Source of the DNA: Hybos culiciformis | Lineage: Eukaryota; Arthropoda; Insecta; Diptera; Hybotidae | DNA: 64,000 nt | Direction of reading: 5' to 3' | Assembly: GCA_964007475.1 (NCBI GenBank) | Contig: OZ023273.1 | Location: 98,188,533-98,252,532, forward strand | Notes under the pieces: model-generated | Databases searched by the model: none | What the model saw: the letters and a program-made list of their open reading frames with translations, nothing else | Told to the model about the DNA's origin: nothing | In this document: piece by piece, positions 22,051 through 33,467 of the stretch | How the letters are laid out: every line of letters starts with the position of its first letter | Position numbering within the stretch: the stretch's first letter is position 1 | Made by a program: the position numbers and the translations under genes

Positions 22051-22875
22051 GACAGGGGAATGACAACAAGAGACATGGGAATGACAATCACATATTTTCC
22101 AAACGCTCCTTTAACTTTTTTTTTGCCCCCGGAAATTGAAAAAATTTCTCAGTTAAAAAAAAAAAATTCCCCAATCTGGCAGCCCTGTTAAATATTCACA
22201 GATTGTGAAACTCAATGTTCCATGTCATTTCCCTGTCATAGCATGTAATTCCAGAGTCATAGCATGTCATTCCCCTGTCATAGCATGTCATTCCCCTGCC
22301 AAGGAAATGACAAGGGAATGACCGACAGGGGAATGACAAAAGGTAAGGTTTCCTTGACTACTACCAAAACCACATACTTACCAAAATGATCTAATTTCAA
22401 AGTTACCTTGGAAACGTAATTAAAACAATATTTAATTTTGAGTTTATAATTTGGTACAATATTAAGGCCAATAAGAGACACAGGGTAATGACAGTCAATT
22501 TAAATACTTACCAATATACAAGAGGAAATCACAAATGTTACACTTCTGTAGTTGTTTCTGAAAACAAAACAATTCAAGATGGGGTCTCTGGTAACACAAG
22601 TGATCATCAGGTGGTGCTAATATAAGTGTTGCCAGATATATAATATAATAAGTTTTTCTTTACGACAGGGGAATAACAAAAAAACCCAGGGACAACTTTA
22701 AATGTTATCTACGGAAAAAACAAATGATGGTATTTCATGAATTGTTAATTTTTTAAGTTTATATGACAGTAATTAATAATTTCAATCCCAGGTATCCAAA
22801 ATATATTGTTTTTAAATTCACTTTTAGAAGCTAGTTTGTGTGGTTTTTAAGCTAGGGGCACTCAGGGGAATGACA
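22051..22875. repeat. block with about ten copies of CAGGGGAATGACA in both orientations
   Basis: The word CAGGGGAATGACA or a one- to three-base variant occurs at 22053, 22074, 22302, 22326, 22480, 22669 and 22863 on plus. It occurs inverted as TGTCATTCCCCTG around 22223 and in three 21-bp tandem units (TCATAGCATGTCATTCCCCTG) at 22236, 22257 and 22278. Between them is ordinary AT-rich DNA. The open frame 22278-22481 (minus) reads through the 21-bp units as repeated QGNDML and is not called. Confidence 0.7.
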
Positions 22876-23145
22876 TTTCTTAGATAAATTATAAATTCTA
22901 AGTGGTTCATATTTATAAAAATTAATTTTTTTCGAGTGCTCTAGACTAAATGACATGAAATTGAAATATTGTTGCATTCGTTTAATTTTTATGCAACCTT
23001 ATATGAGCTTATATGAGTGCGAAGGACATAGAAAGTCGCTGTTTAGAGAAAATTACCCATATACTATTTTTTAATTTTAATTTTTTGCTTTAAATTACGC
23101 CAACTGAGAAAAACTAATAAAACATAATTTAATGGGCTGTCGAAA

Positions 23146-23575
23146 AATATTTTAATGTGCATGTGATCGGTAAGTTGTATTTACAATCGCAAATTTAGCT
23201 CGGTAAATGATATATTACATGCGTCTATACACATGTAATTATTTAATTAAGTAAATTTTATTTAGATTTTCCGTATTAAGTAAATTTTATTTACTTTCTT
23301 CATTTTGAACTTTTGTTCATTTTTTGCATTGTAAATGTATTGATTGCAACTACCTCTCACATGCACATTAAAACATTATACAAAACATGTTAATAAAATT
23401 TGTTATACAGCTCGTTGTGTATATACACAAAAACACATAGACACTTGCCAATATTATGTTACTCGATATAACGGTCTCGTGATATAAGTATTGACTCGTG
23501 TCATTGTTTTTTTGTGTATACACAACTCGTTGTAATAACAAATTTTCTTAACATGTGCTGCAATCTACTATTATT
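23146..23575. mobile_element. double-hairpin composite element, copy 1
   Basis: Part A (23150-23373) is bounded by TTTTAATGTGCATGTGA and TCACATGCACATTAAAA, exact inverted repeats. Part B (23385-23556) is bounded by ACATGTTAATAAAATTTGTT and its complement-like AACAAATTTTCTTAACATGT. Both interiors fold back (for example CTCGTTGTGTATA / TATACACAACTCG in B). A and B occur side by side, in the opposite orientation, at 51120-51818, with homology extending slightly past B (GTAGATT-CA), so they travel as one unit. No open frame. Confidence 0.75.
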
Positions 23576-23683
23576 ACAATCACTTCAGAATTTTCTCTAA
23601 AGTTTTATATTCAATTCATTTAGTTCGACTCAGTGTCGTTCTATAAATGTTGCGATGATGAGAGCCTATTATTAAAAAAGAAA

Positions 23684-23691
23684 GATATAAT
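23684..23691. repeat. 8-bp target-site duplication, left (GATATAAT)
   Basis: GATATAAT before the 1.8-kb element, repeated exactly at 25497-25504. Confidence 0.85.
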
Positions 23692-24349
23692 TAGCAACCT
23701 GACAAATACGCGTTTTTTGCAAAAATTGGATTTTTATTCTTGAAAGTGGTAGAAAGTGGTATTAGAAATTATGTTTGTTCAACAAGTTTGCCGCCATTTT
23801 GGTTTTTTTAGGTTTTACCGTTACTTTTTGGTTACTTTGAAATTAAGCATTTTTGAGTATGAAAACTTAGAAATAGCCTTTCATGATGTTCTAGACTTTG
23901 ATTCAGGAGGAGTTTACCTTCATTTTTTTAGAAAGTTTTAGTTCCTGAAAATATTGTATAGATGGCGTTTTAACCAATTTTGTGTATTAAACTAAAATTA
24001 CTCCACCTTTTGGGCAACATTTGTACTACAGAAAAGAAACCAAAAAAAAGTCGTTTCAAGACCTTTCCAACAAAAAAATTTTAAGAATCGAATAATAAAT
24101 AAAAGAGGTATGCCAAATTAAAAAAATTACGAAAAAAAAAATTTCCGTTATTATTCAAAAACTCAATTTTAAAGAACGAATCCATAACAAAAATTACTGA
24201 AAAACCAAAATTTATGAGGACATGTTTTTAGGAAATGCATGTTGGAACGTGAATGAACGGATAAAACGTTCGAATAATTTAAAACAATTATCTACTACTA
24301 AAAAACGTAAAAGCGACTCAAAACAACTCGTGAGTGAGATTTTCAATGA

Positions 24350-24357
24350 TTCGGAGA
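24350..24357. repeat. 8-bp target-site duplication, left (TTCGGAGA)
   Basis: TTCGGAGA, repeated exactly at 24528-24535. Confidence 0.85.
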
Positions 24358-24527
24358 CAGAGCTGGACTGGCCTAATAAGCTAGAAGGAGTTTCCTGGTG
24401 GGCGGTACTAAAATCTGTTTTCTAAAATTATAATGTTTTCTTTTAATTTTTTTTTAAGCGTGAGAAAATTTTTTTACAAAGAAAATTTGAATTTCCCGGT
24501 CCTAAATTCATTCCCAGTCCAGCCCTG
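24358..24527. mobile_element. 170-bp hAT MITE nested in the 1.8-kb element
   Basis: Left end CAGAGCTGGACTGGCC and right end read inward CAGGGCTGGACTGG; CAGGGCTGGACTGG is a typical hAT terminus. Exact 8-bp duplications flank it. It interrupts the open frame of the host element, so it is the younger insertion. Confidence 0.85.
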
Positions 24528-24535
24528 TTCGGAGA
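24528..24535. repeat. 8-bp target-site duplication, right (TTCGGAGA)
   Basis: Exact match to 24350-24357. Confidence 0.85.
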
Positions 24536-25496
24536 TACTCGATTTTATAGAACTTGCTGTATGCCTTTCAGAAATTATTGTAAAATCATATAGAATTAAA
24601 TACTGAAAAAACAAATTACAATAGCAAAAAGTTTAGGTTATAAGTTAAGAAAAGAAAATTGGAAAGAAAATAAAATTGATATGGAAGAAACATTAAAAAA
24701 AAGAATTTCAAAGCTTATATGACAATGTCTATGAAAGTTAAATGGAAGGGGAGTCTGTTTAAAACAGTTCTCGAAAATATATACAGTAAAAACAACACTA
24801 AAACTGAACAAAACTCGAACCAAAAAACTTCAAAACTGGTTTTATATAAAATGCCGCCAATCCGAAAGTACTGGACCGATTTCACCTGCGAAAGCGGCTT
24901 TGGAAAGGTATAAATATGTACTTTTTGACTGCGAAGTTTGAAAAATATCGTACGTAAGATGATGGAGTACAACTTTTTTGAAAATGGCTAAAAATGGTCA
25001 TTTTTTTGTATGGGGAAATTCTAAGAAGTGAATTATCTTCTAAAACATTAAAAAATTTCAACCTGCGACAGCGGCTTTTTAAAGTGGTCTGGAAGACCTT
25101 TCCAAAATGGTATAGATTGACCAAATCGGTTGAAAATTGAGGGAGTACATTCAAATGAAAAAACCCATTTTTTGTTTTTTCAGTATTTTTAGGGTTTCTC
25201 TATGGGTTAAACTGGCAACACCGAGTTGCCAGCACCTGCAAAGAAAGCCCGCACGAATACCTACTTAAAATGATATATGAAAATATTCTTGTAAATTTAA
25301 CAACAGAGAGATGATAGTTTGAAGTTTCAAAATTTTCCAAGCCTTCTGCCACAAGAATCGTCATATCTCCCAAAAAAAAAAAAAATTTTTTAAATCTGAA
25401 ATGCAAAAACTTAGGTCAAATATCAGTCTATAAAATAAATGTAAAATGAAAGTCTAACGAATAACTTGAAAAAATGAAAAAAATGTCAGGTTGCTA

Positions 25497-25504
25497 GATA
25501 TAAT
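25497..25504. repeat. 8-bp target-site duplication, right (GATATAAT)
   Basis: Exact match to 23684-23691. Confidence 0.85.
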
Positions 25505-28465
25505 TTACGAATTCCAACTTTTATGTGTTATGATTACTAATCTTTTCAAAAGTCAAAAATATCAGAATTGAAAGTTTATTTGGTACTTTTAAAATAAAAA
25601 TTGACAGTGTAAAGAGATTATTCTTACAAGAATTTGAATTCAATTTGATTCAAGAAATTTATTGAAGTTGAATTTTTGAACTTTGGTTCAAAAAAAAAAA
25701 AAAAGTAAATAAAATTTATTTGCTTGCAAAATGAAAAGGATGTTGCAATGTTTATTTTTATATATGTACATATTTTCTGCTTATATTTTATTTGCCACAA
25801 TAATTTTGCTAAAAAATAAATAACATAATCGTTCTTAATGACACATTTATGATTCCATATTCAGTATCTGATTCTTAAATGGAAATGTGTGAATGAAAAT
25901 TTAATGGAAATATTTGTGGGATTAAGAACATACGTACAGTAATAATTTATATAAATATTTTCTTATTTTCAGAATGAAATTAGGGGATCGTTATAGTCTT
26001 AAGGGGCATTCACATTAGAGTTATAAAAATCTTCTCATCATCTCATTTTAGTACATTTTTAAAAAATAAATTAAAAATCGAAACATATTAAAAGTACTTA
26101 ATTTACGACGAATATTTTATACGGCCACAGTGAGTGAATAGTAGATTATGTCTTAACATAAATTATCAGATATTGTATTGAATAGCAATTCACACTATGC
26201 ATAATTATAATTTCTTACAATTTTTATTCTTTTTTTAATATCAGAAGGATTGTACAATATGCATTGGAAATTTGTTTTCGACATTTTTTTTAAAGTACAT
26301 TGTATATAGAATAATTATGTATGTACTTTATCCGTATAACTTTTTAAGAATCATGAATAATCTTAATTAAATTTATGTCGAAACAAAACCTAAAAATGTT
26401 TGAAGCAAAGATAAAAACGTATTATATCAAAAATTTCAACAGCCGCTGTTAGTGTTTCCAAAAATTTTATTATTATTTGTTTCATAGAAAAATGAAAATA
26501 AAATTGTTGATATAGAATATGTTTAAAAACTATTACCTCTATCTTTAAAGTTTTTAATTTCTTTTAATTTAATTTTTTAACATTTTTATTAATTTCTAAT
26601 TATGGAAAAATAGTTTTTCTTTTATTTTTTCTAAGGACTGTCATAAATAGTTTAAATAGACCTGGAATTATTTTACAATCTACTTTTATCATCTTCGTCG
26701 CTATAGAGAGATAGAAAATATCAGTCGACAAAAGTATTGTTCCAAAACTATAGTAATTACAAAGTCATAAAATATAGAATTATTTATTCCCTCAAATATT
26801 TGGAATAACTATGCTTACTAAACTAGTTCAAGAGAGTTAGTGATTATAACCAATGAACCAAAATGTGAAAAGGCTTATATATAGTATACGTATACTATGA
26901 ATGTACGTATACTATGTAATTGAAGCATAGTTGTTATTTGAGTTCCTGATTAATTTAAGCTGAATAATCAGTTCTTAACATACAGGCACCAAAGAAATTA
27001 TTTGTCTAAATAAACCGAAGGTTTTTGAAGATTTTTCTGTGCATATATGATATGAATTGCATTAGATATGGAACATTTTCGAAAAATTTTCAAAAATAAC
27101 ATTAAAATATTCAATAATTATTTTTTTAATAACTATAGCTGTGCATATTTTGATTTGATAATTTTTTATTTAAAAAAAGCATAATCATGGTTTTAATTTT
27201 GAAACATAATGTAAAATGTAATACATTATTAGTAGTACTAAATACTTTCTTCATTTTGTTTATGCTTTTCTAGTAAATTAAATACTATCAGAATCATTAC
27301 TTTATATAAATCATTGATTGTTGGACTTATATTGAAAATATGCTTTTTTCGAAATTTAATTTTGATCAATAAATTTATTATTGCTTTATCTTTTAGCGAC
27401 GATCTGAGCACAAAATATGCTTATTAAAAATAAATAAAGAACGAAAATTATCCTAAAATTCTTTATAAATAATTTCAGATTTCATTTATATAAAATATTA
27501 AATGTGTGTTGAAATAAAACTGGTATTGGTAATTACTTTGCAATTCATAAAAATACCCTATGTTTGTATAAAACAAATAAAGGAAATTATGAAAAATTTA
27601 TGAGTATGCGAATGTCACTAATTCCCATTTTATAGTTTTTTTTTTTACTTCAGGAATAATATCAATTTTTGTTTACTCAAGGATAATATTCAAAACGTTT
27701 GTTTGCATTTCATTTCATCCTTGAACAATAAAATATTTCGTAGGAACATCCCATGTGTTTTTTACGCTTGAGAAAGCGATGAATTTGTTCAAAGGATCAC
27801 GCGCGATTCTTAATTCATGGTTCATCGAGTTTCATTATAATTTCTACTATATAGAGTTCAAACATTGAAAAAAAACGTAAAATTTGTGAAAGTAAAGGGT
27901 CATAAACTCTAAAATGTTTCGTTTTTTTTTTTATTCGTGAAATGTGAGGAAGTTAAATTATTATTTTTATATTTACTAAATATTCTTGGAAATCCATTAA
28001 TTTTTGATATTGTCGTTTAGCAATTAATTTTATTGATTCTTAGAAATATTGCATGCGATGTGCGCATACCATTAGCATTGTACGTACTGTATTTATGTAT
28101 CTGAATGATACGTATGCAATACATAATATTTATGTACGTTTTTATGTAATTTTTTAAATCCATTCCATATATTTTTAATTCGATTAACGATAATATCAAT
28201 TAAATATAATTTGCATCGGATTTATATAAATTTGAAAGCACATAGGACAAATATTTATGTATGTAAAACGATGTATACATAGGATAAATGTGAAAGCAAA
28301 GGATAAGTATGTCTAAGCTTTTTCTTTATTTTTTTTTTCTTGCCAAAATGAAATACAATAAATACCATAGCTTTATATAAGGTCTTCTGAAGGATGTTGT
28401 GTGACTCTTACAATTTAAGACAGGAATATTAAATTAATGCAGAAATTATTCGTAACCTCTTAGTG
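25505..28465. other. 3 kb without a recognisable gene
   Basis: AT-rich. A perfect palindrome ATAGTATACGTATACTAT lies at 26881-26898 with a partial repeat just after; otherwise nothing distinctive. The open frame at 28017-28199 (minus) is not called. Confidence 0.55.
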
Positions 28466-28469
28466 ACGA

Positions 28470-28906
28470 CGGGTTGTTTTTTTGCTTTGAGCGAACTTAC
28501 TTTGAAATCGGCCATCTGAGCAAGTCATGCCATCCGTTGAACGATGGAAAGATTTCATACTTCGTACTCTATTAATAATACAATAACACGTCGTTGAAAA
28601 TTTTATATAAAGATCTCAGCCTGCACCCGTATAAAATCGAATTGGTGAAGGAATTTAAGCCAAGCCGAGACCATGTTGCACCTCAATCATCACCATATTG
28701 AAATCAAAATTTGGCGATAAGCTGATTTCAGCGGCGTGTACTGATAAGCCAATAACAATTGATGCTTTGAAAGCCAACATTGTTCGAATTATTAGTGACG
28801 TTCACCCAGCTGTGTTCAAAAATTGAGCCAAAATTGAGTGTCCAGAACACGCTTCGTCAAGACCAGACGTCATGGCAATATGCCGGAAATCATTTTTAAA
28901 TGTTAA
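28470..28906 (+). pseudogene. dead Tc1/mariner-superfamily transposase, internally deleted
   Basis: The N-terminal part reads CFERTYFEIGHLSKSCH and then LKILYKDLSLHPYKIELVKE, equivalent to the ILxxDLxLxPYKIQLVQELKP motif before the first catalytic region. The sequence then jumps to TDKPITIDALKANIVRII, the DKPxTIEALKxNI motif near the C terminus, and ends RRHGNMPEIIFKC-stop. The catalytic DDE/D segment is missing (about half the protein), there are stops and at least one frameshift, and the Trp of the usual ENWAKR motif is TGA. I could not see terminal inverted repeats. An old deleted copy. Confidence 0.8.
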
Positions 28907-28915
28907 ATAATTTGT

Positions 28916-31900
28916 TTGTGTTATTTTAAATTATTTTTTTTATTATAATAACGATTGTTAAATTCAGTTCGATTTGAAAATGTCAAAAATGTTGTCTAGA
29001 ACCTTTTTACTTTTAGAATATAAATCTTTAATTTTTTTTTGTTTCTGTTTTCTCTTAAAATTCATACTTAAGTAATTTTTAAGTAAATTTTTACTAGAAT
29101 TGTAGTTTTTATAATCTATTTAGGTTTGTTAAATCTGGAAATGGTAAAAAAAAATTAAATAAACACTGATAAAAATATTTTAATTTTTGATTTGATTTTC
29201 TGTAGTTTTTAATTCAAATTTTAGTACTCTTAAACAGGCGAAAATGAATTAAAAAGATACGAGGAAGATGTGCTCGATTATTATTTTCGAAAAGATACTT
29301 TTTAAAGTCTTTGACAAGCTCTTCGGCTACCTCTGTAAACCGATTGAATATAATATAATTTACGGTTCTTGAATTTTGAATAAAGATAAGTGTAAAAAAT
29401 CGTTCTTCATAATTTTAAAAACATTCTGAGACTAGTATTTTCGACACTATCCTTCATCGGATCGACAAAATTCAAAATGGTTAAAATATTTAAATTTAAT
29501 AGTAAATTCCAGTGAAGTGATGTATATGTAAATATAAGATTTCAATTTTTGATTTGAAGAAAGAAAAATAAAAATGAGGACAAATTATACTATCAAAAGT
29601 ATGTCAGAATGGTCACGTTTGGTATATATACAACACGCGAACCTATTTAAATTTCTTACGCTTTGCGTTTAACGTAAATATCTTTTAGTTTTAGCCAAAC
29701 TAAAACCTTAATAAAAAAAATAATAGAAAATAAGGAATTCCTTTTTTATTTTTTCATATCGCTAAAAGATATTATAATATAAAAATAGAAAAAAGGAAGA
29801 GAACTTTCATGTAATCCTGTTAAGTGTAATATTAAAAGCAGTACGTGTTTTTGCATATTTTTAATGGATGAAGAAACAATATTTTTTTTTTCTCTTAAAT
29901 AAATTTTTGTATAATTTTTAATGGTCTTATTTTGTAGGTATAGATTTAAGAATTAAGAATATAAGGAATAAAAAAAAATGAATAAAGTGTATGTACGTTA
30001 ACGATTTTAACAGGTTGAAAAATGCTGTTTACAAAAAATTCCTATTTGTCTTAATACTTTTTATCAATGAAACAGATGTTATAAAATAAATCTGTTCACA
30101 TTAAAATTATATATGTATGTTGAAAAAAACAATTTGTCAAATTACTTATAATAATAATATAATAAAAAATTAACTTATATAGAATTTTGTAATCATTCAT
30201 TTTTATCAGACGATATTGTCAGTTCTTATAATTTGTAAAACGACTCGTTTTGATCCTTTCTTTCTAAGAAAAAAAAAACATGGGTTTAGTTTTTTATAAC
30301 ACCAGTACTCATATTGCACTTAAGTATCTATTTATTGATTCTAATCTAATATACATATGAAATATTTAGAGACAGAACAATGTTTGTAACAAAGATCTAT
30401 TTTTGAGATATATAATGTCTATAAAAGTTTTAATGATCTGAACATGTTTAATTTCTCGGTTAGTTTTTCGCTATTCCAACTATTGATATTTTTAATCGGT
30501 TATAGGATAGCTCAATAATTTTTCATTAATTTACCACAACGTTTGATTTATATATAAAAAATTTTTAAACTTCCGTTGCACAAATAGTCTATATTATTCT
30601 TTTGGAACTCGAAGCTACAAAATTAAACACGGAATTTCAAATTCATATTGCATACTGCCAGTATTCCTACGAAGTTAATTAAAAAAATTTAGATTTAGAA
30701 ATTAAAAGTAAGTAAGTACACTTTTTATAAATTAATTAAAAAAGTAAATTGAAAAAAAGAAGTACACATTACATTAAGTAAGAATAATATCGTTATAATG
30801 TAATGGCGAAAATTTTTTTTTTTTACACATTACAAAAATTAAGTTCACAAAGTTAATATAATTGAAGTCAAATATTTCTTTAATGTTTTTAGTTATTTAT
30901 TATTAGGCTCAGTAAAATATACGAGTATACCTTTTTAGTTTTCAATGATTTAATGACTTTTTCAAAACTGTGCTAATTTTTTTTTTTTTGTATAATTATG
31001 AAGATATTTGTATCTTGAAAAATTTAAAATAACATGAATTACAATTTAAATATGTGTCTTTCTATTCTCATTAATGACAAAAATAAAATAGTGTGTATAA
31101 ATAAAGTTATCAATGTTGTATTTAGGATTTATTCACTTTTAATGGTGTTCCTTAAAAAATTTTGAATTATATTTAATAAAAACATAGAGTAGCTTTTAAA
31201 ATACTGTATACCATTATAATATATTCAGTCCCCTTTTACTGATGAAAGCATTAGAAATAATTCCCATAAGTTAATAGGGATGTCAACATTAAAATAATAT
31301 AAAATTAAAATATTTCTGCAGGAACCAGACGTAAGTATATTAAAACACTTGCTTAATAGATTTTGTTGAGAATTATATAGAAAATAATATACACAATTAA
31401 TTTATCACAAACTCTATCTTGACCTTATCGAATAATTTTTAATCTTGTGAATTGGCAGTGAATTTTTTAATCGGAAAATAATTAAATATAATAAAAAGTA
31501 AGTCAAAAATGACCCTATGCACTTCGATATTTACTTTTCAAAAAATTAAAATTTATATATATATTTTTATTTTGGAATTGGTCGAAATTACTTAGAAATG
31601 AAATTTCAGAATCGTGTCTAACAAAATACAGGTTTAATAACATAAAAGATAATATCGTCAAAGACTTAACATAATACCGTCAAAGGCTTAACATTTCCAT
31701 GTCTCGTCATTAATAGTTTTTTGATTCCCTGCGTTCGCATTAAAACTTTGCAAGCAAAATTCCTTTACAAGAGCACTTTCATAAACAAAATTTCATACGA
31801 AATAGTCAGGATTATTTGTAGTATATGTAACAAATGGTTGAAGGACGTTATCTTAGAAGGGTATTTCCCATAAGGATTGATTTTCATCTTATTTGCCAAC

Positions 31901-32997
31901 TCTGTATATTTCTTTTACATCAAGAAAGAGTTTAGAAAACAAAAATTAACTCATGATAAGCTTATTCAAAGATTTTTGGATCTCGGTATTTAGATTTCCT
32001 TTATTGTTAGTTATAACATTTCAATCTTTTATATATTGTAAAAATAATAAAAACTCAAAATTAAATTGAGAAATTATTTGCAGGATAAAACGCATATTGG
32101 AAGAATTAAAAATTTTATACGGTTTGTTTTTGGGTATAGTTTATGACTTAAGCAACAGAAAAAAAAATTACATATTTACAAATAAAATACTTTTGGGAGA
32201 TTTAATGGTGTCTCTACAAAATGGTACAATTATTGTATATATTCTTTGATTATGAATAAATTATGATGTAGCTACAATTATCATGAATATACATTAAATA
32301 AAAGGATTTTAACAGTTGCTGTGAATTATTTAAAAAAGAAACAAAAAATTTTATATATGTTAAGGGATGCTTTTCTATAAATGGAAAATAACTGTTAATT
32401 AAGAGTTATAATTTATTGCAGTTAAAGACACAAAAGGCAATTATTATAACACTATCATAGCACTCATAAGACTATTTTAATACTACACTATCATTGTATT
32501 GTTAAAAAATTTTTGCATTTTTGAAATAGATTGTAATTTTTTTTTTATTCAAAGAAATCCCTTTTCCAAAAATTGTACATAGATACTAATATTGAGCCTT
32601 TTCTAATTGAAATAATTATTGTTCAATCGAAATTTGTTGTAGAAGTATCAGGACTACAACATTATTATCAAAAATTAAGAAATGTTTAGGGATATAAAAA
32701 TGTAAATTTTCAAGAATAACAAAGCAGAAAATCAGTGATATGTTAATAAAGAAGATATAATGTTAATTGCAAAGTAAAATCTTGTTTGAAAAGTTTGTAT
32801 TTGAAAATAAAAGTATTAAGCAATTACATTTCCAAAAATTTTTAGGTATCAAACAAAGTGATAATACAGTTTTAATTATTTATAATTAGAATGCTTTTTA
32901 GACAATATTATCGATAGGGCTTGATTTTTTAATTTTCAGATACAAGATACTCAAAATATTTCGTATGTATTTAGAAATTTCGTTTTCAAAATAAGGG
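28916..32997. other. 4 kb without a recognisable gene
   Basis: AT-rich sequence with homopolymer runs. No open frame of 60 codons or more, no RNA gene, no clear repeat ends. Confidence 0.55.
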
Positions 32998-33005
32998 GAA
33001 AGATA
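32998..33005. repeat. 8-bp target-site duplication, left (GAAAGATA)
   Basis: GAAAGATA against GAAAGATG at 33460-33467: seven of eight identical. Confidence 0.75.
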
Positions 33006-33459
33006 CATGGGCGCCCACAGGAGGGCAAAGGGGTCAGCTGTCCCACCCCTGGGAATGGGAAGAATAAAATTTTAAAACCATTTTTGAACAATTCGATAGA
33101 AACATTTTTACACGATCGACAACAAAGTAGGCTTCTATTATTTCAAGGAAATTAATTTAAACTAATGAATGGCGAACTTGATACTTGAACGTTATGAAGA
33201 TTGAAGACGTTTAAATAACAGAACTTTCCTGGGAAACATTTAACAATATCAATCACATCACAAAATTTATATTTATGAACTGAAAACATATTTTTCTCAA
33301 ATATTACCTGGTCGCGGTGAGGCAGCTTCTTACTAAACTTTTTTTTACTCAAAGCATAGTTCGGTAATTAATTCATCATGGGAATTTCAAGATGACTACT
33401 CGACTTTTTCTAGGTTTGCCCCCCCTCCCTCCCCTGGAAAAAGTCTGCGGACGCCCCTG
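33006..33459. mobile_element. hAT-type MITE with CA(G/T)GGGCG termini
   Basis: Left end CATGGGCGCCCACAGGAGGG. The right end read inward is CAGGGGCGTCCGCAGACTTT followed by a G-run (GGGAGGGAGGGGGGGC). The CAGGGGCGTCCGCAGA terminus is a familiar hAT form. The near-exact 8-bp duplication supports the edges. The open frame inside (33152-33352, minus) is AT-rich, matches no transposase motif I know and is not called. Confidence 0.8.
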
Positions 33460-33467
33460 GAAAGATG
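33460..33467. repeat. 8-bp target-site duplication, right (GAAAGATG)
   Basis: Pairs with 32998-33005. Confidence 0.75.

Larger units (their letters stand above)
24222..24716 (+). pseudogene. decayed coding remnant of the 1.8-kb element, split by a MITE
   Basis: An open frame starting MFLGNACWNVNERIK continues through a basic stretch TTKKRKSDSKQLVSE and reaches FNDSE, where the 170-bp MITE is inserted. Mentally skipping the MITE and one copy of the duplication, the same frame continues for about 25 codons after the insertion (ILDFIELAVCLSEII) to a stop near 24606. A second frame then gives KQITIAKSLGYKLRKENWKE to 24719. This suggests a former transposase or accessory protein with frameshifts. 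I do not recognise the family. Confidence 0.45.
23692..25496. mobile_element. 1.8-kb DNA transposon with TAGCAACCTGACA termini and 8-bp duplication
   Basis: TAGCAACCTGACA at the left and TGTCAGGTTGCTA at the right are perfect 13-bp inverted repeats, and exact 8-bp duplications flank them (hAT or P type). It carries a decayed plus-strand coding region (24222-24700) interrupted by a smaller hAT MITE. It also holds a duplicated block around 24884 and 25062 (ACCTGCGA-AGCGGCTTT), and the small palindrome TGGCAACACCGAGTTGCCA at 25212-25230. Superfamily assignment beyond the duplication length is open. Confidence 0.8.

Noticed and set aside
22278..22481. 67-codon minus-strand open frame ending in QGNDML repeats
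   Set aside because: Runs into the 21-bp tandem units; no recognisable domain or promoter.
26881..26898. Perfect 18-bp palindrome ATAGTATACGTATACTAT
   Set aside because: Isolated, AT-rich, and within chance for 64 kb of such DNA; no associated structure.
33152..33352. Open frame inside the hAT MITE as a transposase fragment
   Set aside because: No hAT motif seen (no BED finger, no dimerisation-region words), and length is at chance level for an element of this kind.
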